Part shown: one piece after another, positions 8,438 through 17,313 of the stretch | Layout of the letters: the number at the start of each line of letters is the position of its first letter | Position numbering within the stretch: the stretch's first letter is position 1 | Assembly (NCBI RefSeq): GCF_008642355.1 | Contig: NZ_CP029193.1 | Location: 1,574,001 to 1,638,000 of the forward strand | Direction: 5' to 3' | From: Streptomyces venezuelae | GTDB taxonomy: Bacteria > Actinomycetota > Actinomycetes > Streptomycetales > Streptomycetaceae | Length of the DNA stretch: 64,000 bases | Program-made: the position numbers and the translations under genes | Notes under the pieces: model-generated | Told to the model about the DNA's origin: nothing | The model's database searches: none | The model's input: only the letters and a program-made list of their open reading frames with translations

Positions 8438-9483
8438 GCGCACAGACCGGCGCAGGGATCTCCGTCGTCGTCTGCGTGTACACGGAGGACCGCTGGGAGG
8501 ACATCCTCGCGGCGGTCTCCTCGGTCGGCGCGCAGTCGCTGACGGCCCGCGAAACGCTCCTCGTGGTGGACCACAACCCCACGCTCCTCGAACGGCTCAC
8601 CAAGGAGTACGAGGCGTACGACGGCTCCGGGGACGTGCGGGTGCTCGCCAACGCGGGCCCCCGCGGCCTCTCGGCGGGCCGCAACACCGGGATCGCCGCG
8701 GCCCGCGGCGACGTCATCGCCTTCCTCGACGACGACGCCGTCGCCGAACGGGACTGGCTGCGGTACTTCGCCGAAGGGTTCGACGACCCGCGGGTCCTCG
8801 CCGTCGGCGGCCGCACCCTGCCCGCCTGGGAGTCCGGCGGGCGGCCCGACTGGTTCCCCGAGGAGTTCGACTGGGTCGTCGGCTGCACGTACAAGGGGCT
8901 CCCCCGCGGCCGGGTGCGGGTGCGCAACGTTCTCGGCGGCAACGCCTCGTTCCGGCGCGCCGCGTTCGACGCGGCGGGCGGCTTCGCCACGGGCATCGGA
9001 CGCGACGGCGACAAGCGTCCGCTGGGCTGCGAGGAGACGGAGTTCTGCATCCGCCTCGCCCGCGCCGTCCCGGACGCCGTCCTACTCATCGACGACCGCG
9101 CGGTGATCCACCACCGGGTGCCCGCCGCCCGGGAACGGTTCGGCTACTTCCGTACGCGGACGTACGCGGAAGGCCTCTCCAAGGCGCTCGTCGCCCGCAG
9201 CGTCGGCGCGTCGAAGGGCCTCGAGTCCGAACGGCGGTACACCACGCGCGTGCTGCCCTCCGGCGTCGCCCGAGGCCTGCGCGACGCCGCCCTCGGACGG
9301 CCCGGTGGCGCGGGCCGCGCGGGGGCCATCGTGGCGGGAGTGCTCACCGCGACGGCAGGGTACGTAGTCGGGAGTGTCCGTGCGCGCAGGGGAGGCGCGG
9401 CGTTCTCGGCGGGGCCGGTCGGCGACACCGGCGGGCGTGCCGAAGGCGTGAGGAGCACGGGGGGCGAGGGGGCAGCCGCATGA
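8434..9483 (+). CDS. Family 2 glycosyltransferase
   Basis: A 349-residue GT2 enzyme. It starts with an unusual TTG at 8434, overlapping the previous TGA (TTGA) and preceded by GGGGAGAGG. Motifs: SVVVCVYTEDRW at the N-terminus, GPRGLSAGRNTGIAAARGDVI and the D-D-D metal site in FLDDDAVAE (about 100-102), then NASFRRAAFDAAGGF and the E-E-T acceptor region. The C-terminal 90 residues include a weak hydrophobic segment and a low-complexity Gly/Ala tail. An ATGA overlap couples it to the deacetylase gene. Likely adds a sugar to the same exported glycan. Confidence 0.87.
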   Translation: MSAQTGAGISVVVCVYTEDRWEDILAAVSSVGAQSLTARETLLVVDHNPTLLERLTKEYEAYDGSGDVRVLANAGPRGLSAGRNTGIAAARGDVIAFLDDDAVAERDWLRYFAEGFDDPRVLAVGGRTLPAWESGGRPDWFPEEFDWVVGCTYKGLPRGRVRVRNVLGGNASFRRAAFDAAGGFATGIGRDGDKRPLGCEETEFCIRLARAVPDAVLLIDDRAVIHHRVPAARERFGYFRTRTYAEGLSKALVARSVGASKGLESERRYTTRVLPSGVARGLRDAALGRPGGAGRAGAIVAGVLTATAGYVVGSVRARRGGAAFSAGPVGDTGGRAEGVRSTGGEGAAA

Positions 9484-10283
9484 GCACGGAGACCGTGCCG
9501 ATCCTGATGTACCACTCCGTGGCGCGCGTGCCGAGCGCCGCGACCCACGCCCTTTCGGTGTCGCCCGACGCCTTCGCACGCCAGATGGAGGTGCTCGGCG
9601 AGCGGGGGTTCACGCCGCTCACGACCGCCCAGCTGGCCGCCGCCTGGCGGTCGCCGGGCAAGGCGCTGCCCGAACGGCCCGTCCTGATCACCTTCGACGA
9701 CGGCTACGAGGGCGTCCACCGGTACGCGCTGCCCGTGCTCTCCGAACACGGCTTCGCGTCGACCCTGTTCGTCTCCACCGGCTGGCTGCGCGGCGCGTAC
9801 GACACCGGGGGCGGCCTCGACCGCATGCTCGACTGGGACCAGGTCCGCGAACTCGCCGCCGACGGCGCGGAGATCGGCGGGCACAGCCACACACACCCCG
9901 AGCTCGACCAGCTGGACGAGGGCGCGCTCCGGTACGAGCTGCGGCGCTGCCGCGACATCGTCGCCGACCAGCTGGGCGCCCGGCCCGTGTCGTTCGCGTA
10001 CCCCTACGGCTACTCCAGCCGACGGGTCCGTGAACGGGTGCGCGAGACGGGGTTCCGGCAGGCCCTCGCCGTCGGCAACGGCCTGGCCCGCCGCGCCCAG
10101 GGGCCATACGCCCTGCGGCGCGTCACCGTGCGCCGCACCACCGGCGCCGAGGAGTTCGAGCGTCTGGTGACAGGACGCGCGCTCGGCCGCACCTTCGCCG
10201 AGGACCGCACCCTGACCAAGGGGTACGCCCTGGTCCGCAGAGCCCGACAGGTCCGCCGGAAGGCAATCGGTTCCCGTGTCTGA
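9480..10283 (+). CDS. Polysaccharide deacetylase (NodB/CE4 family)
   Basis: A 267-residue CE4 enzyme that removes N- or O-acetyl groups from a polysaccharide. Motif 1 is ITFDDGYEG (catalytic base D and metal-ligand D near residues 72-73), motif 2 is the H-S-H-T-H metal site (about 138-142), and motif 3 is FAYPYGYSS. No signal peptide is visible, so it may act on lipid-linked intermediates inside the cell or be exported by another route. It overlaps the preceding glycosyltransferase by ATGA and the following flippase gene by 8 bases, consistent with one polycistronic unit. Confidence 0.9.
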   Translation: MSTETVPILMYHSVARVPSAATHALSVSPDAFARQMEVLGERGFTPLTTAQLAAAWRSPGKALPERPVLITFDDGYEGVHRYALPVLSEHGFASTLFVSTGWLRGAYDTGGGLDRMLDWDQVRELAADGAEIGGHSHTHPELDQLDEGALRYELRRCRDIVADQLGARPVSFAYPYGYSSRRVRERVRETGFRQALAVGNGLARRAQGPYALRRVTVRRTTGAEEFERLVTGRALGRTFAEDRTLTKGYALVRRARQVRRKAIGSRV

Positions 10284-13200
10284 CACGACCACGGCCCATA
10301 CCGGCGTCTCCGGTCCCGGTTCCGGGGACTCCGGGAAGCGGACACCGGCCGGTACGTCCGGCGGGCGCCGCGGAATGCGCCTGCCCGGCCGCGGCGGCGG
10401 CGACAGCCCGCTGTTCCGCAACGCGTACGCGCTGATGCTCAACACCGGTATCTCCGGCGTGCTCGGCGTCGGCTTCTGGCTGGCGGCCGCCCGCTACTAC
10501 TCGGAGTCTGCGGTCGGCCAGGGATCGGCGGCGATCGCCGCCATGAAGCTCCTCGCGGGGCTCACCGCCGTGACCCTGACGGGCGCCCTGGCACGGTTCA
10601 TCCCCGTCGCGGGGCGCGCCACGGGCAGGCTCATCTTCCGTACCTACGCGGGCAGTTCGGTGGCGGTGGCACTCGCCGCCGCCGTCTTCCTGCTCACGCT
10701 CGATCTGTGGGGGCCGTCGTACCGCTTCCTGCACGGGCCCGTCCACGGCGTCGGCTTCGTGCTCGCCGTCGTGGCCTGGTCGGTCCTGACCCTGCAGGAC
10801 GGTGTTCTGACGGGGCTGCGCAGCGCGCTCTGGGTGCCCGTCGGCAACACCGTCTTCTCGGTCGCCAAGCTGGGCCTGCTCATCGCGATCGCCGCGGCGA
10901 TCCCCACCGCCGGTGTCTTCGTCTCCTGGGTCGCCTCGATCCTCGTGTCGGTGATCCCGCTCGGCTGGCTGGTCTTCCGGCGCCTGGTGCCGCGCCATGT
11001 GAAGGCCACCGCCGGGAAGGCGCACCCGCCGACGCTGCGCGAGATCGGCCGCTTCCTCGCCGGCGACTACACCGGTTCGCTCTTCTCGCTCGCCGTGGTC
11101 TACCTCGTCCCGGTCATCGTCGCCTCGCAGGTCAGCTCGGTCGACAACGCGTACTTCTACATCACCACGACCATCGGCGGCACCGTCAACCTCCTCGCCA
11201 TCAACATGGGCGCCTCGCTGACCGTGGAGGGCGCGCACGATCCCGCGCTGCTCGCCGCCAACACCCGGGCGGCGCTGCGCCGGATGGCGACGATCATGCT
11301 GCCGGTGTGCGCGGTCCTGTTCCTCGCGGCGCCGCTGATCCTGCGCATGTTCGGACAGGGGTACGCGGACGCGGCCACTCCCCTGCTGCGCTGGTTCGCG
11401 GTGGGCGCGCTCCTCCGGGTCGTCATGGAGACGTACTTCGCGGTGCAGCGCGCGCAGAGCAAGACCTCCGGGATCGCCTGGCTGCAGGGCCTGCTGTGCG
11501 TCCTGGTGCTCGGCCTGACGCTCATCCTGCTGCCGCGCATGGGGCTGACCGGCGCGGGTGTCGCCGAGATCTCCAGCCTCGCCGTGATCGTGGCCGTCGC
11601 GGCGCCGAAGCTGTACCGCGTGGTGCGGGCCGCGCCCTCGGCGAAGGCGGAACGCGCGGCGCCCGACGGGGATCTGGCCGACCTGGGGACGCCGGACGCG
11701 CCCACGGTGCAGATGCGGGTGGCCGGGGCGACGGGCCGGCGGAGTCCCGGGGCGCACAAGGAGCGGCACGGGACCGCGTGGGCGTTGCGCGAGTCGCTCG
11801 ACTCGCCGACCCTCCAGCTCGCCGTGCAGCTCGACTTCGACCACCAGGAGCGGCGGCCGGACGTGCGGCCGGGTCCTGGCACGCCTGTCTCGGGCACGCC
11901 CGTCTTCACGGCGCCCGCGGCGCGGAGCGAGGGGGACGACGACATGGAGCACCGGCCGACCTGGGCGCTGAGATCCCCTGCCGGGCCGGTGGCGGACAAG
12001 GTGCCGCCGGCACCGCCGCGCGAGCCGACGCCAGCGGAGGGGGTGGAGCTCGCGGAGGGGGTGGAGCTCGCGGAACCCGACGCGTCCGGCGCGCCCTTCG
12101 AGCCCGAGAAACCCGAGGCTACCGAGGCCCCCGAGGCCCCCGAGGACCAGCGCACCCCCCGCCACAACGTCGTCATCATGGCGATGCTCCTCACCGCCGC
12201 GCTCGCCCTCTACTGGCTGCCCGTCCTCCGCCTCGGCGAGCAGGACCTGGACGACATGGGCGGGCTCGGGCTGGTCTCCGTACTGCCGACGCCGACACTG
12301 ATCGGCGCCGCCCTCCTCGTCGTCGTGTTCGCCGCGCTGCTCTGGATGGACCGGCCGATCAAGAGCCTCCTCCTGGTCACCCTGCTCGCGACCGTCGTGT
12401 CGCTGCACGCGCTGCCCGCCGTCGTCGAGTCCGAGCCGCGGTTCGCCACGGCCTGGCAGCACCTGGGTTTCCTGGAGTACATCGACAGGACCGGCACCGC
12501 CGTGCCGGACCTGGACGCGCGCTGGAGCTGGCCCGGGTTCTTCGCGGCGGCCGCGTTCGTCGCGAAGGCGTGCGGCGTCTCGGACCTGACCGAGGTGATC
12601 CGCTGGTGGCCGACGGTCATCCAACTCCTCTACCTGGCGCCGATGTTCCTGCTCGTGCGCTCCATGCGGGCGGCCTGGCGCGCCAAGTGGACGGGCCTGT
12701 GGATCTTCGTCCTGAGCGGCTGGGTGGGACAGGACTACTTCTCGCCGCAGGGCTTCACGTTCCTGCTCTACATCGCCTTCGTCGCCGTCCTGATGGTGTG
12801 GTTCCGCGCGCCGCGCATGCTGTGGGCCAAGCGGCGGCCGGGCGAGACGGAGGTCGAGCCGGCGGGCCGCACGGAGCGCGCCGTGCTGCTCCTGGTCCTC
12901 ATCGGTCTGTTCGCCGCGACGGTCCCCGCCCACCAGCTCACGCCGTTCGTGATGCTCGGCGTCCTCACGGTGCTCGTCCTGGTCGGCCGCTCCGAGCTGC
13001 GCGGACTGCCGATCCTGTGCGGCGTGCTCGTCGTCGTCTGGCTGGGCTTCCTCGCCGAACCGTACTGGTCGGGCCACTTCGACGAGCTGTTCGGCGGGGT
13101 CGGCGGCGTCGGCGGCAACGTGTCGTCGTCGGTCTCCGGGCGCATCGAGGGCGGCAGTTCGACCCACCGGCTGGTGCTGTACGTGCGCGTGGCGATGGCG

Positions 13201-14166
13201 GGCGGCGTGCTGGCGTTCGCGTGCTGGGGCTGGTGGCGGCGGCACTTCTACAAGTACGGCGAGCGCTCGCTGCTCGTCCTGACCTTCGTGCCGTTCCTGG
13301 GCTTCGGCATGCAGTCGTACGGCGGCGAGATGGCCCTGCGCGTCTTCATGTTCGCGCTGCCGGGTGCCGCCCTGCTCGCCGGTCTCGCGCTGTTCCCGCG
13401 CGCGGGCCTCACCCCGGACGAGCGCGACCGCGACCGGGTGAGCCTCGCGCCACTGGCCGCGCTGATGGCCGGGCTCGTCCTGATGGGCGGGTTCCTGGTG
13501 GCCCGCTGGGGCAACGAGCCCTTCGAGCGGGTCAGGCCGGGAGAGGTCGCGGCGATGGAGTACCTGTACGCGCACGACGACCCGACGGCGCGGCTCCTGT
13601 GGATGAGCGACGACACCGTCGAGAACGTCACCCCGTCGATCCCGTGGGGCGCCCGCGACATGGAGAAGCTGGAGTACGTTCCCACCCCGGCGCCCACCGA
13701 CCCGGTCCTGGTGTCGGGCCTGGTCAAAGCGCTCAAGGACGCGGGCCCCAACTCGTTTCTGATGATCAACCGCGGCCAGACCACCTATCTGCAGCTGGAC
13801 GCCGGATACGCGAAGTCGTGGGAGCCGCGCCTCCTCCACCACCTGGACGACCGCGACGACCTCAAGAAGGTCTTCTCCAACGCCGACGCGACCCTCTACA
13901 CCCTCAGCCGGCAGCCGGACGGCGTGGCCCCGGAGCCCGCCCCGGGCCCCGCCGGGCCGAAGGTGACGTGGACGCCGTGGTCGGTCGTGGGCGGGCTCGC
14001 CGCGGTGGCGCTCGTCCTGCTCCTCGGGGCGCGGGAGATGGTGCGGGTCGCGGCGGCGCCGAGCGTGCGGCAGCAGCGGTGGTTGCAGGGCAGCTTCTGG
14101 TTCTCGCTGCCGCTGCTCGCGGTGCTGCTGGCCTCGCTGATCCAGCGGTTCGTGACGATGGCGTGA
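10276..14166 (+). CDS. Wzx-type polysaccharide flippase fused to a second multispanning domain
   Basis: A 1296-residue two-part membrane protein. Residues about 40-455 are a polysaccharide flippase of the MOP/MATE superfamily with 12-14 spans (AYALMLNTGISGVLGVGFWLAAARYY; later SSVDNAYFYITTTIG, PLLRWFAVGALLR). Residues about 455-625 are a charged, Pro/Ala-rich cytoplasmic linker containing a perfect GVELAE duplication. Residues about 630-1296 form a second membrane domain with roughly 12 spans and a soluble segment near the end; GQDYFSPQGFTFLLYIAF and the extracytoplasmic WPGFF...RWWPT stretch suggest a GT-C or Wzy-like polymerase. Start GTG overlaps the deacetylase. Flipping and polymerisation in one chain is my inference. 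Confidence 0.82.
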   Translation: MSDTTTAHTGVSGPGSGDSGKRTPAGTSGGRRGMRLPGRGGGDSPLFRNAYALMLNTGISGVLGVGFWLAAARYYSESAVGQGSAAIAAMKLLAGLTAVTLTGALARFIPVAGRATGRLIFRTYAGSSVAVALAAAVFLLTLDLWGPSYRFLHGPVHGVGFVLAVVAWSVLTLQDGVLTGLRSALWVPVGNTVFSVAKLGLLIAIAAAIPTAGVFVSWVASILVSVIPLGWLVFRRLVPRHVKATAGKAHPPTLREIGRFLAGDYTGSLFSLAVVYLVPVIVASQVSSVDNAYFYITTTIGGTVNLLAINMGASLTVEGAHDPALLAANTRAALRRMATIMLPVCAVLFLAAPLILRMFGQGYADAATPLLRWFAVGALLRVVMETYFAVQRAQSKTSGIAWLQGLLCVLVLGLTLILLPRMGLTGAGVAEISSLAVIVAVAAPKLYRVVRAAPSAKAERAAPDGDLADLGTPDAPTVQMRVAGATGRRSPGAHKERHGTAWALRESLDSPTLQLAVQLDFDHQERRPDVRPGPGTPVSGTPVFTAPAARSEGDDDMEHRPTWALRSPAGPVADKVPPAPPREPTPAEGVELAEGVELAEPDASGAPFEPEKPEATEAPEAPEDQRTPRHNVVIMAMLLTAALALYWLPVLRLGEQDLDDMGGLGLVSVLPTPTLIGAALLVVVFAALLWMDRPIKSLLLVTLLATVVSLHALPAVVESEPRFATAWQHLGFLEYIDRTGTAVPDLDARWSWPGFFAAAAFVAKACGVSDLTEVIRWWPTVIQLLYLAPMFLLVRSMRAAWRAKWTGLWIFVLSGWVGQDYFSPQGFTFLLYIAFVAVLMVWFRAPRMLWAKRRPGETEVEPAGRTERAVLLLVLIGLFAATVPAHQLTPFVMLGVLTVLVLVGRSELRGLPILCGVLVVVWLGFLAEPYWSGHFDELFGGVGGVGGNVSSSVSGRIEGGSSTHRLVLYVRVAMAGGVLAFACWGWWRRHFYKYGERSLLVLTFVPFLGFGMQSYGGEMALRVFMFALPGAALLAGLALFPRAGLTPDERDRDRVSLAPLAALMAGLVLMGGFLVARWGNEPFERVRPGEVAAMEYLYAHDDPTARLLWMSDDTVENVTPSIPWGARDMEKLEYVPTPAPTDPVLVSGLVKALKDAGPNSFLMINRGQTTYLQLDAGYAKSWEPRLLHHLDDRDDLKKVFSNADATLYTLSRQPDGVAPEPAPGPAGPKVTWTPWSVVGGLAAVALVLLLGAREMVRVAAAPSVRQQRWLQGSFWFSLPLLAVLLASLIQRFVTMA

Positions 14167-14197
14167 GGAGGGCGCCCGTACGGGCCGGGGGGCGCGG

Positions 14198-15622
14198 TCA
14201 GCGCTTGAGCCACTTCACCTCGTACCCCGCCAGGTCGAGCCGCCGTCCGTCGACGCTCGCGCTGATCCGCCGGTCGCGGGTGTTGACCACGAGGACAGCC
14301 TCGTCGTCGGCGAGGACACGGACGTCCTGCCGGTCGTCGGCGGCGACGGACACCTTCTCGTACGTCGTGCCGGGACCGAACTCCCTGCCGAACCGCTCGA
14401 CGAGGTCCAGCATCGGCAGCTTCCGCCCGCCGTCGGGGAGCTCCGTGGAGGTCCAGAGGCAGCCCGCGCATTTCTTGCCGCGTTTCTGCGGGTTCCAGTA
14501 GAAGCCGCTCGTGGCGCCGCCGCGGGCCATCGCCATCAGGCCCGTCGCCTGGACGGCGACGCGGTGCGCCTCGGACCAGTCGTCGCGGTTGTCCTGGCTG
14601 TCGCCCGGCTCCACGTAGTACTCGGCCCACCACAGCGGCAGATCGCCGGTCCGCTCCCGCACCCACTTGCCGACGTCCGTGAACTTCTCGGTGGCCCCGA
14701 ACTCGTCGGGGAGCAGCTCGTCGTCCGCGGTGTAGCTGGAGCCGTCGACGACCACGAAGTCGGCGCCCGCCTTGTGCTTGTTCCAGTAGTCGAAGGCGTC
14801 GAGGATCCGCTGGTCCATGCGGCCCCACGGGCCCTTGGGCTCCTTGGCGACGCCCTCGGTCCGGCGCGGGTCGAAGCTGTTCATCACCAGGTAGGGGCCG
14901 CCGACCATGATGTCCTCGTCGACCTTCTTGAGCTCTCTGTGGACGAGGTTGTAGAGCTCGGTGTACCCCTCGTAGTCCCAGCGGCCCCGGTCGTCGTTCC
15001 AGAAGCCCTTGAACTCGTTCCAGACGACGAAGTGCCGCACGTCCGGGTAGCGCTTCGCGACGGTCGCGGCGAGCTTCGCGAAGTCCTTGTAGTGCGCGCG
15101 CTCGGGGGCGGTCTCCAGGGACTGCTGGCTCCAGTCCGTGTTGTCCGCGCCGGGCTCGCCGCCCTTCATCCAGTCGGGCGCGCAGCACAGCGTGACGACG
15201 GGGGTGCCCTCGCTCGCCCGGACGAAGTCCATCCGGCGGTCCATCGCCGAGAAGTCGTAACGCCCCTGCACCGGCTCGGGGTTGCCCGCGCCCCAGCCCA
15301 TGATGTGCTGGATCTGTGGGACGTGCCCACCCTGGTCCGCGAGTTCGGCGCGAACGCGCTCGACGGCCTCGTCGCCGCCGTCGTCCGCGCTGTACTGGGT
15401 GTGCGTGAAGCCCCAGCCCACCTGCGGCTCGGCGGCCCCGGGCGGGACGACCGGCGTGCCGTGCACCTTGTCCCCGTCCGGGGTGGTGCCCGCCGTGCTG
15501 CCCCGGTCGCCGGGCAACGTGTTGACCAGCGTGATCACCAGGGCGAGTGCCGTCAGACCGACGCCGAGCAGAGCGGCGAGACGCCACCGCCGTGCGGTCC
15601 GGTTCCACTCATGTCGTCCCAT
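14198..15622 (-). CDS. GH39-like secreted/anchored glycoside hydrolase
   Basis: A 474-residue protein with an N-terminal anchor (about 17-35) and a TIM-barrel hydrolase domain resembling family 39 beta-xylosidases/iduronidases. The likely acid/base is E203 in VVWNEFKGFW and the likely nucleophile E334 in LWWAEYYVE; both are at the expected spacing. Other family-like segments are GYDF/GRYDFSAMDRRMDF and CCAPDWMKGG. The ATG at 15622 is preferred over the upstream GTG because the extra residues are Arg/Pro-rich. The gene faces the polysaccharide operon tail to tail, 31 bp apart; it may trim or release the glycan made there, as hydrolases in exopolysaccharide clusters often do. Confidence 0.83.
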   Translation of the reverse strand: MGRHEWNRTARRWRLAALLGVGLTALALVITLVNTLPGDRGSTAGTTPDGDKVHGTPVVPPGAAEPQVGWGFTHTQYSADDGGDEAVERVRAELADQGGHVPQIQHIMGWGAGNPEPVQGRYDFSAMDRRMDFVRASEGTPVVTLCCAPDWMKGGEPGADNTDWSQQSLETAPERAHYKDFAKLAATVAKRYPDVRHFVVWNEFKGFWNDDRGRWDYEGYTELYNLVHRELKKVDEDIMVGGPYLVMNSFDPRRTEGVAKEPKGPWGRMDQRILDAFDYWNKHKAGADFVVVDGSSYTADDELLPDEFGATEKFTDVGKWVRERTGDLPLWWAEYYVEPGDSQDNRDDWSEAHRVAVQATGLMAMARGGATSGFYWNPQKRGKKCAGCLWTSTELPDGGRKLPMLDLVERFGREFGPGTTYEKVSVAADDRQDVRVLADDEAVLVVNTRDRRISASVDGRRLDLAGYEVKWLKR

Positions 15623-15728
15623 CGTCGGCAAGGCTAGCGGGGCGGGTCGGCGGCGGAACAGGTTCCGGACGACGGCGCACGGCGGAAAACGGGTGCACAA
15701 CGGCGCACACGTGCCGGATCATGTCGGC

Positions 15729-16823
15729 ATGTCTGCGAACCCACAGGACGCACTGCCGATCCGGCTCAACGTCGACGACAGCGACTCCCCCACGGATGTC
15801 GTGGACGCTCTCTTCCTCGGCCGCTTCGCCACCGGCGAGCAGCCCTTCTCGCACAGCGCCAACATCGACCGCGTCAAGTCCGGTTCCACGCTGCTGCCGC
15901 CCGGCGCGAAGGTGCTGCGCGCCGCCCGCGACGACGACCGCAGCGCCACGCTCGCCGAGGGCGAGGGCTGGACGCTGCTGGTCTCGCGCTGGAACCGCGG
16001 CGCGGACGTCACGGTGACGGCGACCAGCGCCGAACTCGCCGAGCGGATCCTCGGGCAGGCCACGGACGGCGCGCAGGACGAGCCGGAGCCCCAGCCGGAG
16101 AACGTGACGATGGGCTTCTGGTACGTCTCGCCGCGGCGCGGCCCGCACCGCACCACCCGCCAGATCTCGGCCGGTACGTGGGACGAGGTGCGGGCCAACT
16201 ACACGGCGCCGGTCGCCGACGCCATGGACACCCTGATGAAGACGACCCCCGAGGACATCTCGGGCCGTCTGCTGCTGCTCCACGGCCCGCCGGGCACCGG
16301 CAAGACGTCGGCGCTGCGGACGCTCGCGCGCTCGTGGCGCGACTGGTGTCAGGTGGACTGCGTCCTTGACCCGGAGCGCCTCTTCAGCGACGTCGGCTAT
16401 CTGATGGACATCGCGATCGGGGAGGACGACGGGACGGCAAAGGGCCGCTGGCGGCTGCTGCTCCTCGAGGACTGCGACGAACTGATCCGTGGCGAGGCCA
16501 AGCACACGGCGGGCCAGGCCCTCTCCCGGCTGCTCAACCTGACGGACGGCCTGCTCGGCCAGGGCAGGAACGTGCTGGTGGGCGTCACGACCAACGAGGA
16601 CCTGGAGCGCCTGCACCCCGCGGTGGTCCGCCCCGGCCGCTGCCTGGCCCGCGTAGAGGTGGGCCCGCTGACCCGCCCCGAGGCCGTGGAGTGGCTCGGC
16701 ACGGAGGAGGGGGTGCCCCGCGAGGGCGCGACCCTCGCGGAACTGTTCGCCCTGCGCCGGGGGACGTCGCCGACGTCGGTGCCGGGGCAGCGGGAGGGGG
16801 CGGACGCGGGGCTGTACCTGTAG
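15729..16823 (+). CDS. DUF5925-type AAA+ ATPase
   Basis: A 364-residue soluble protein. The N-terminal ~150 residues match the DUF5925 type seen in Streptomyces (LNVDDSDSPTDVVDALFLGRFATGEQPFSHS). The C-terminal AAA+ domain has Walker A GPPGTGKTS near residue 187, Walker B LLLLEDCDE near 243, a sensor-1 Asn in VGVTTNEDL, and an arginine-finger-like VVRPGRC. The arrangement (AAA module with ring-forming residues) suggests a chaperone-like or remodelling ATPase, but its client is unknown. It is divergent from the GH39-like gene with a 106-bp gap, and stands alone. Confidence 0.85.
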   Translation: MSANPQDALPIRLNVDDSDSPTDVVDALFLGRFATGEQPFSHSANIDRVKSGSTLLPPGAKVLRAARDDDRSATLAEGEGWTLLVSRWNRGADVTVTATSAELAERILGQATDGAQDEPEPQPENVTMGFWYVSPRRGPHRTTRQISAGTWDEVRANYTAPVADAMDTLMKTTPEDISGRLLLLHGPPGTGKTSALRTLARSWRDWCQVDCVLDPERLFSDVGYLMDIAIGEDDGTAKGRWRLLLLEDCDELIRGEAKHTAGQALSRLLNLTDGLLGQGRNVLVGVTTNEDLERLHPAVVRPGRCLARVEVGPLTRPEAVEWLGTEEGVPREGATLAELFALRRGTSPTSVPGQREGADAGLYL

Positions 16824-16835
16824 GCGCGGGTGGCC

Positions 16836-17216
16836 CTACCCGGAGTTCCCGTATGCCGCGCGCAGCGCGTCCCGCACCGCCGCGAGCGCGGCGTCCTCCG
16901 AGAGGCCGAGCCTGCGGGCCCGCTCGGCGTACGCCTGCGCCTCGGCCGACGCGGCCCGTGCGGCCGCGTCCCCCGCCGCCGCGACGAACGTCCCGTTCCG
17001 CCCCCGGGTCTCGATGACCCCGTCGGCCTCCAGCGCCCGGTAGGCCTTGGCCACCGTGTTGGCGGCGAGGCCGAGGGTTTCGGCGAGCCCCCGCACGGTC
17101 GGCAGCTTGTAACCGGCGGGCAGCGCCCCGGACCTCGCCTGTTCGGCGATCCGGGCGCGCACCTGCTCGTACGGCGCGTCGCTCGCGCCCCCATCGATGT
17201 CGATCTTCAGCGTCAC
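16836..17216 (-). CDS. Short GntR-family (YtrA-like) transcriptional regulator
   Basis: A 126-residue DNA-binding protein. Residues about 10-75 are a GntR winged helix: APYEQVRARIAEQARSGALPAGYKLPTVRGLAETLGLAANTVAKAYRALEADG is the standard family signature ending in IETRGRNGTFV. The remaining ~50 residues are a short helical tail, as in YtrA-type members without a large ligand domain. GTG at 17216 is chosen because the homologous N-terminus begins there. It is divergent from a GNAT gene across 97 bp, which may be its target. Effector unknown. Confidence 0.88.
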   Translation of the reverse strand: MTLKIDIDGGASDAPYEQVRARIAEQARSGALPAGYKLPTVRGLAETLGLAANTVAKAYRALEADGVIETRGRNGTFVAAAGDAAARAASAEAQAYAERARRLGLSEDAALAAVRDALRAAYGNSG

Positions 17217-17313
17217 AGGGTGATTGTCCCGCACGGGCGCGGGAAACGAGGGGTGGAACGGCCCGCGGAAAATGAGGAGCGGTGCGGCGCGTCCCGCCCG
17301 TACCGTGCGGCCC

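Noticed and set aside
10123..13842. 1239-codon minus-strand frame over the flippase gene
   Set aside because: Low-complexity Arg/Gly/Asp/His protein, no domain, and the plus strand carries a clear membrane protein with operon overlaps.
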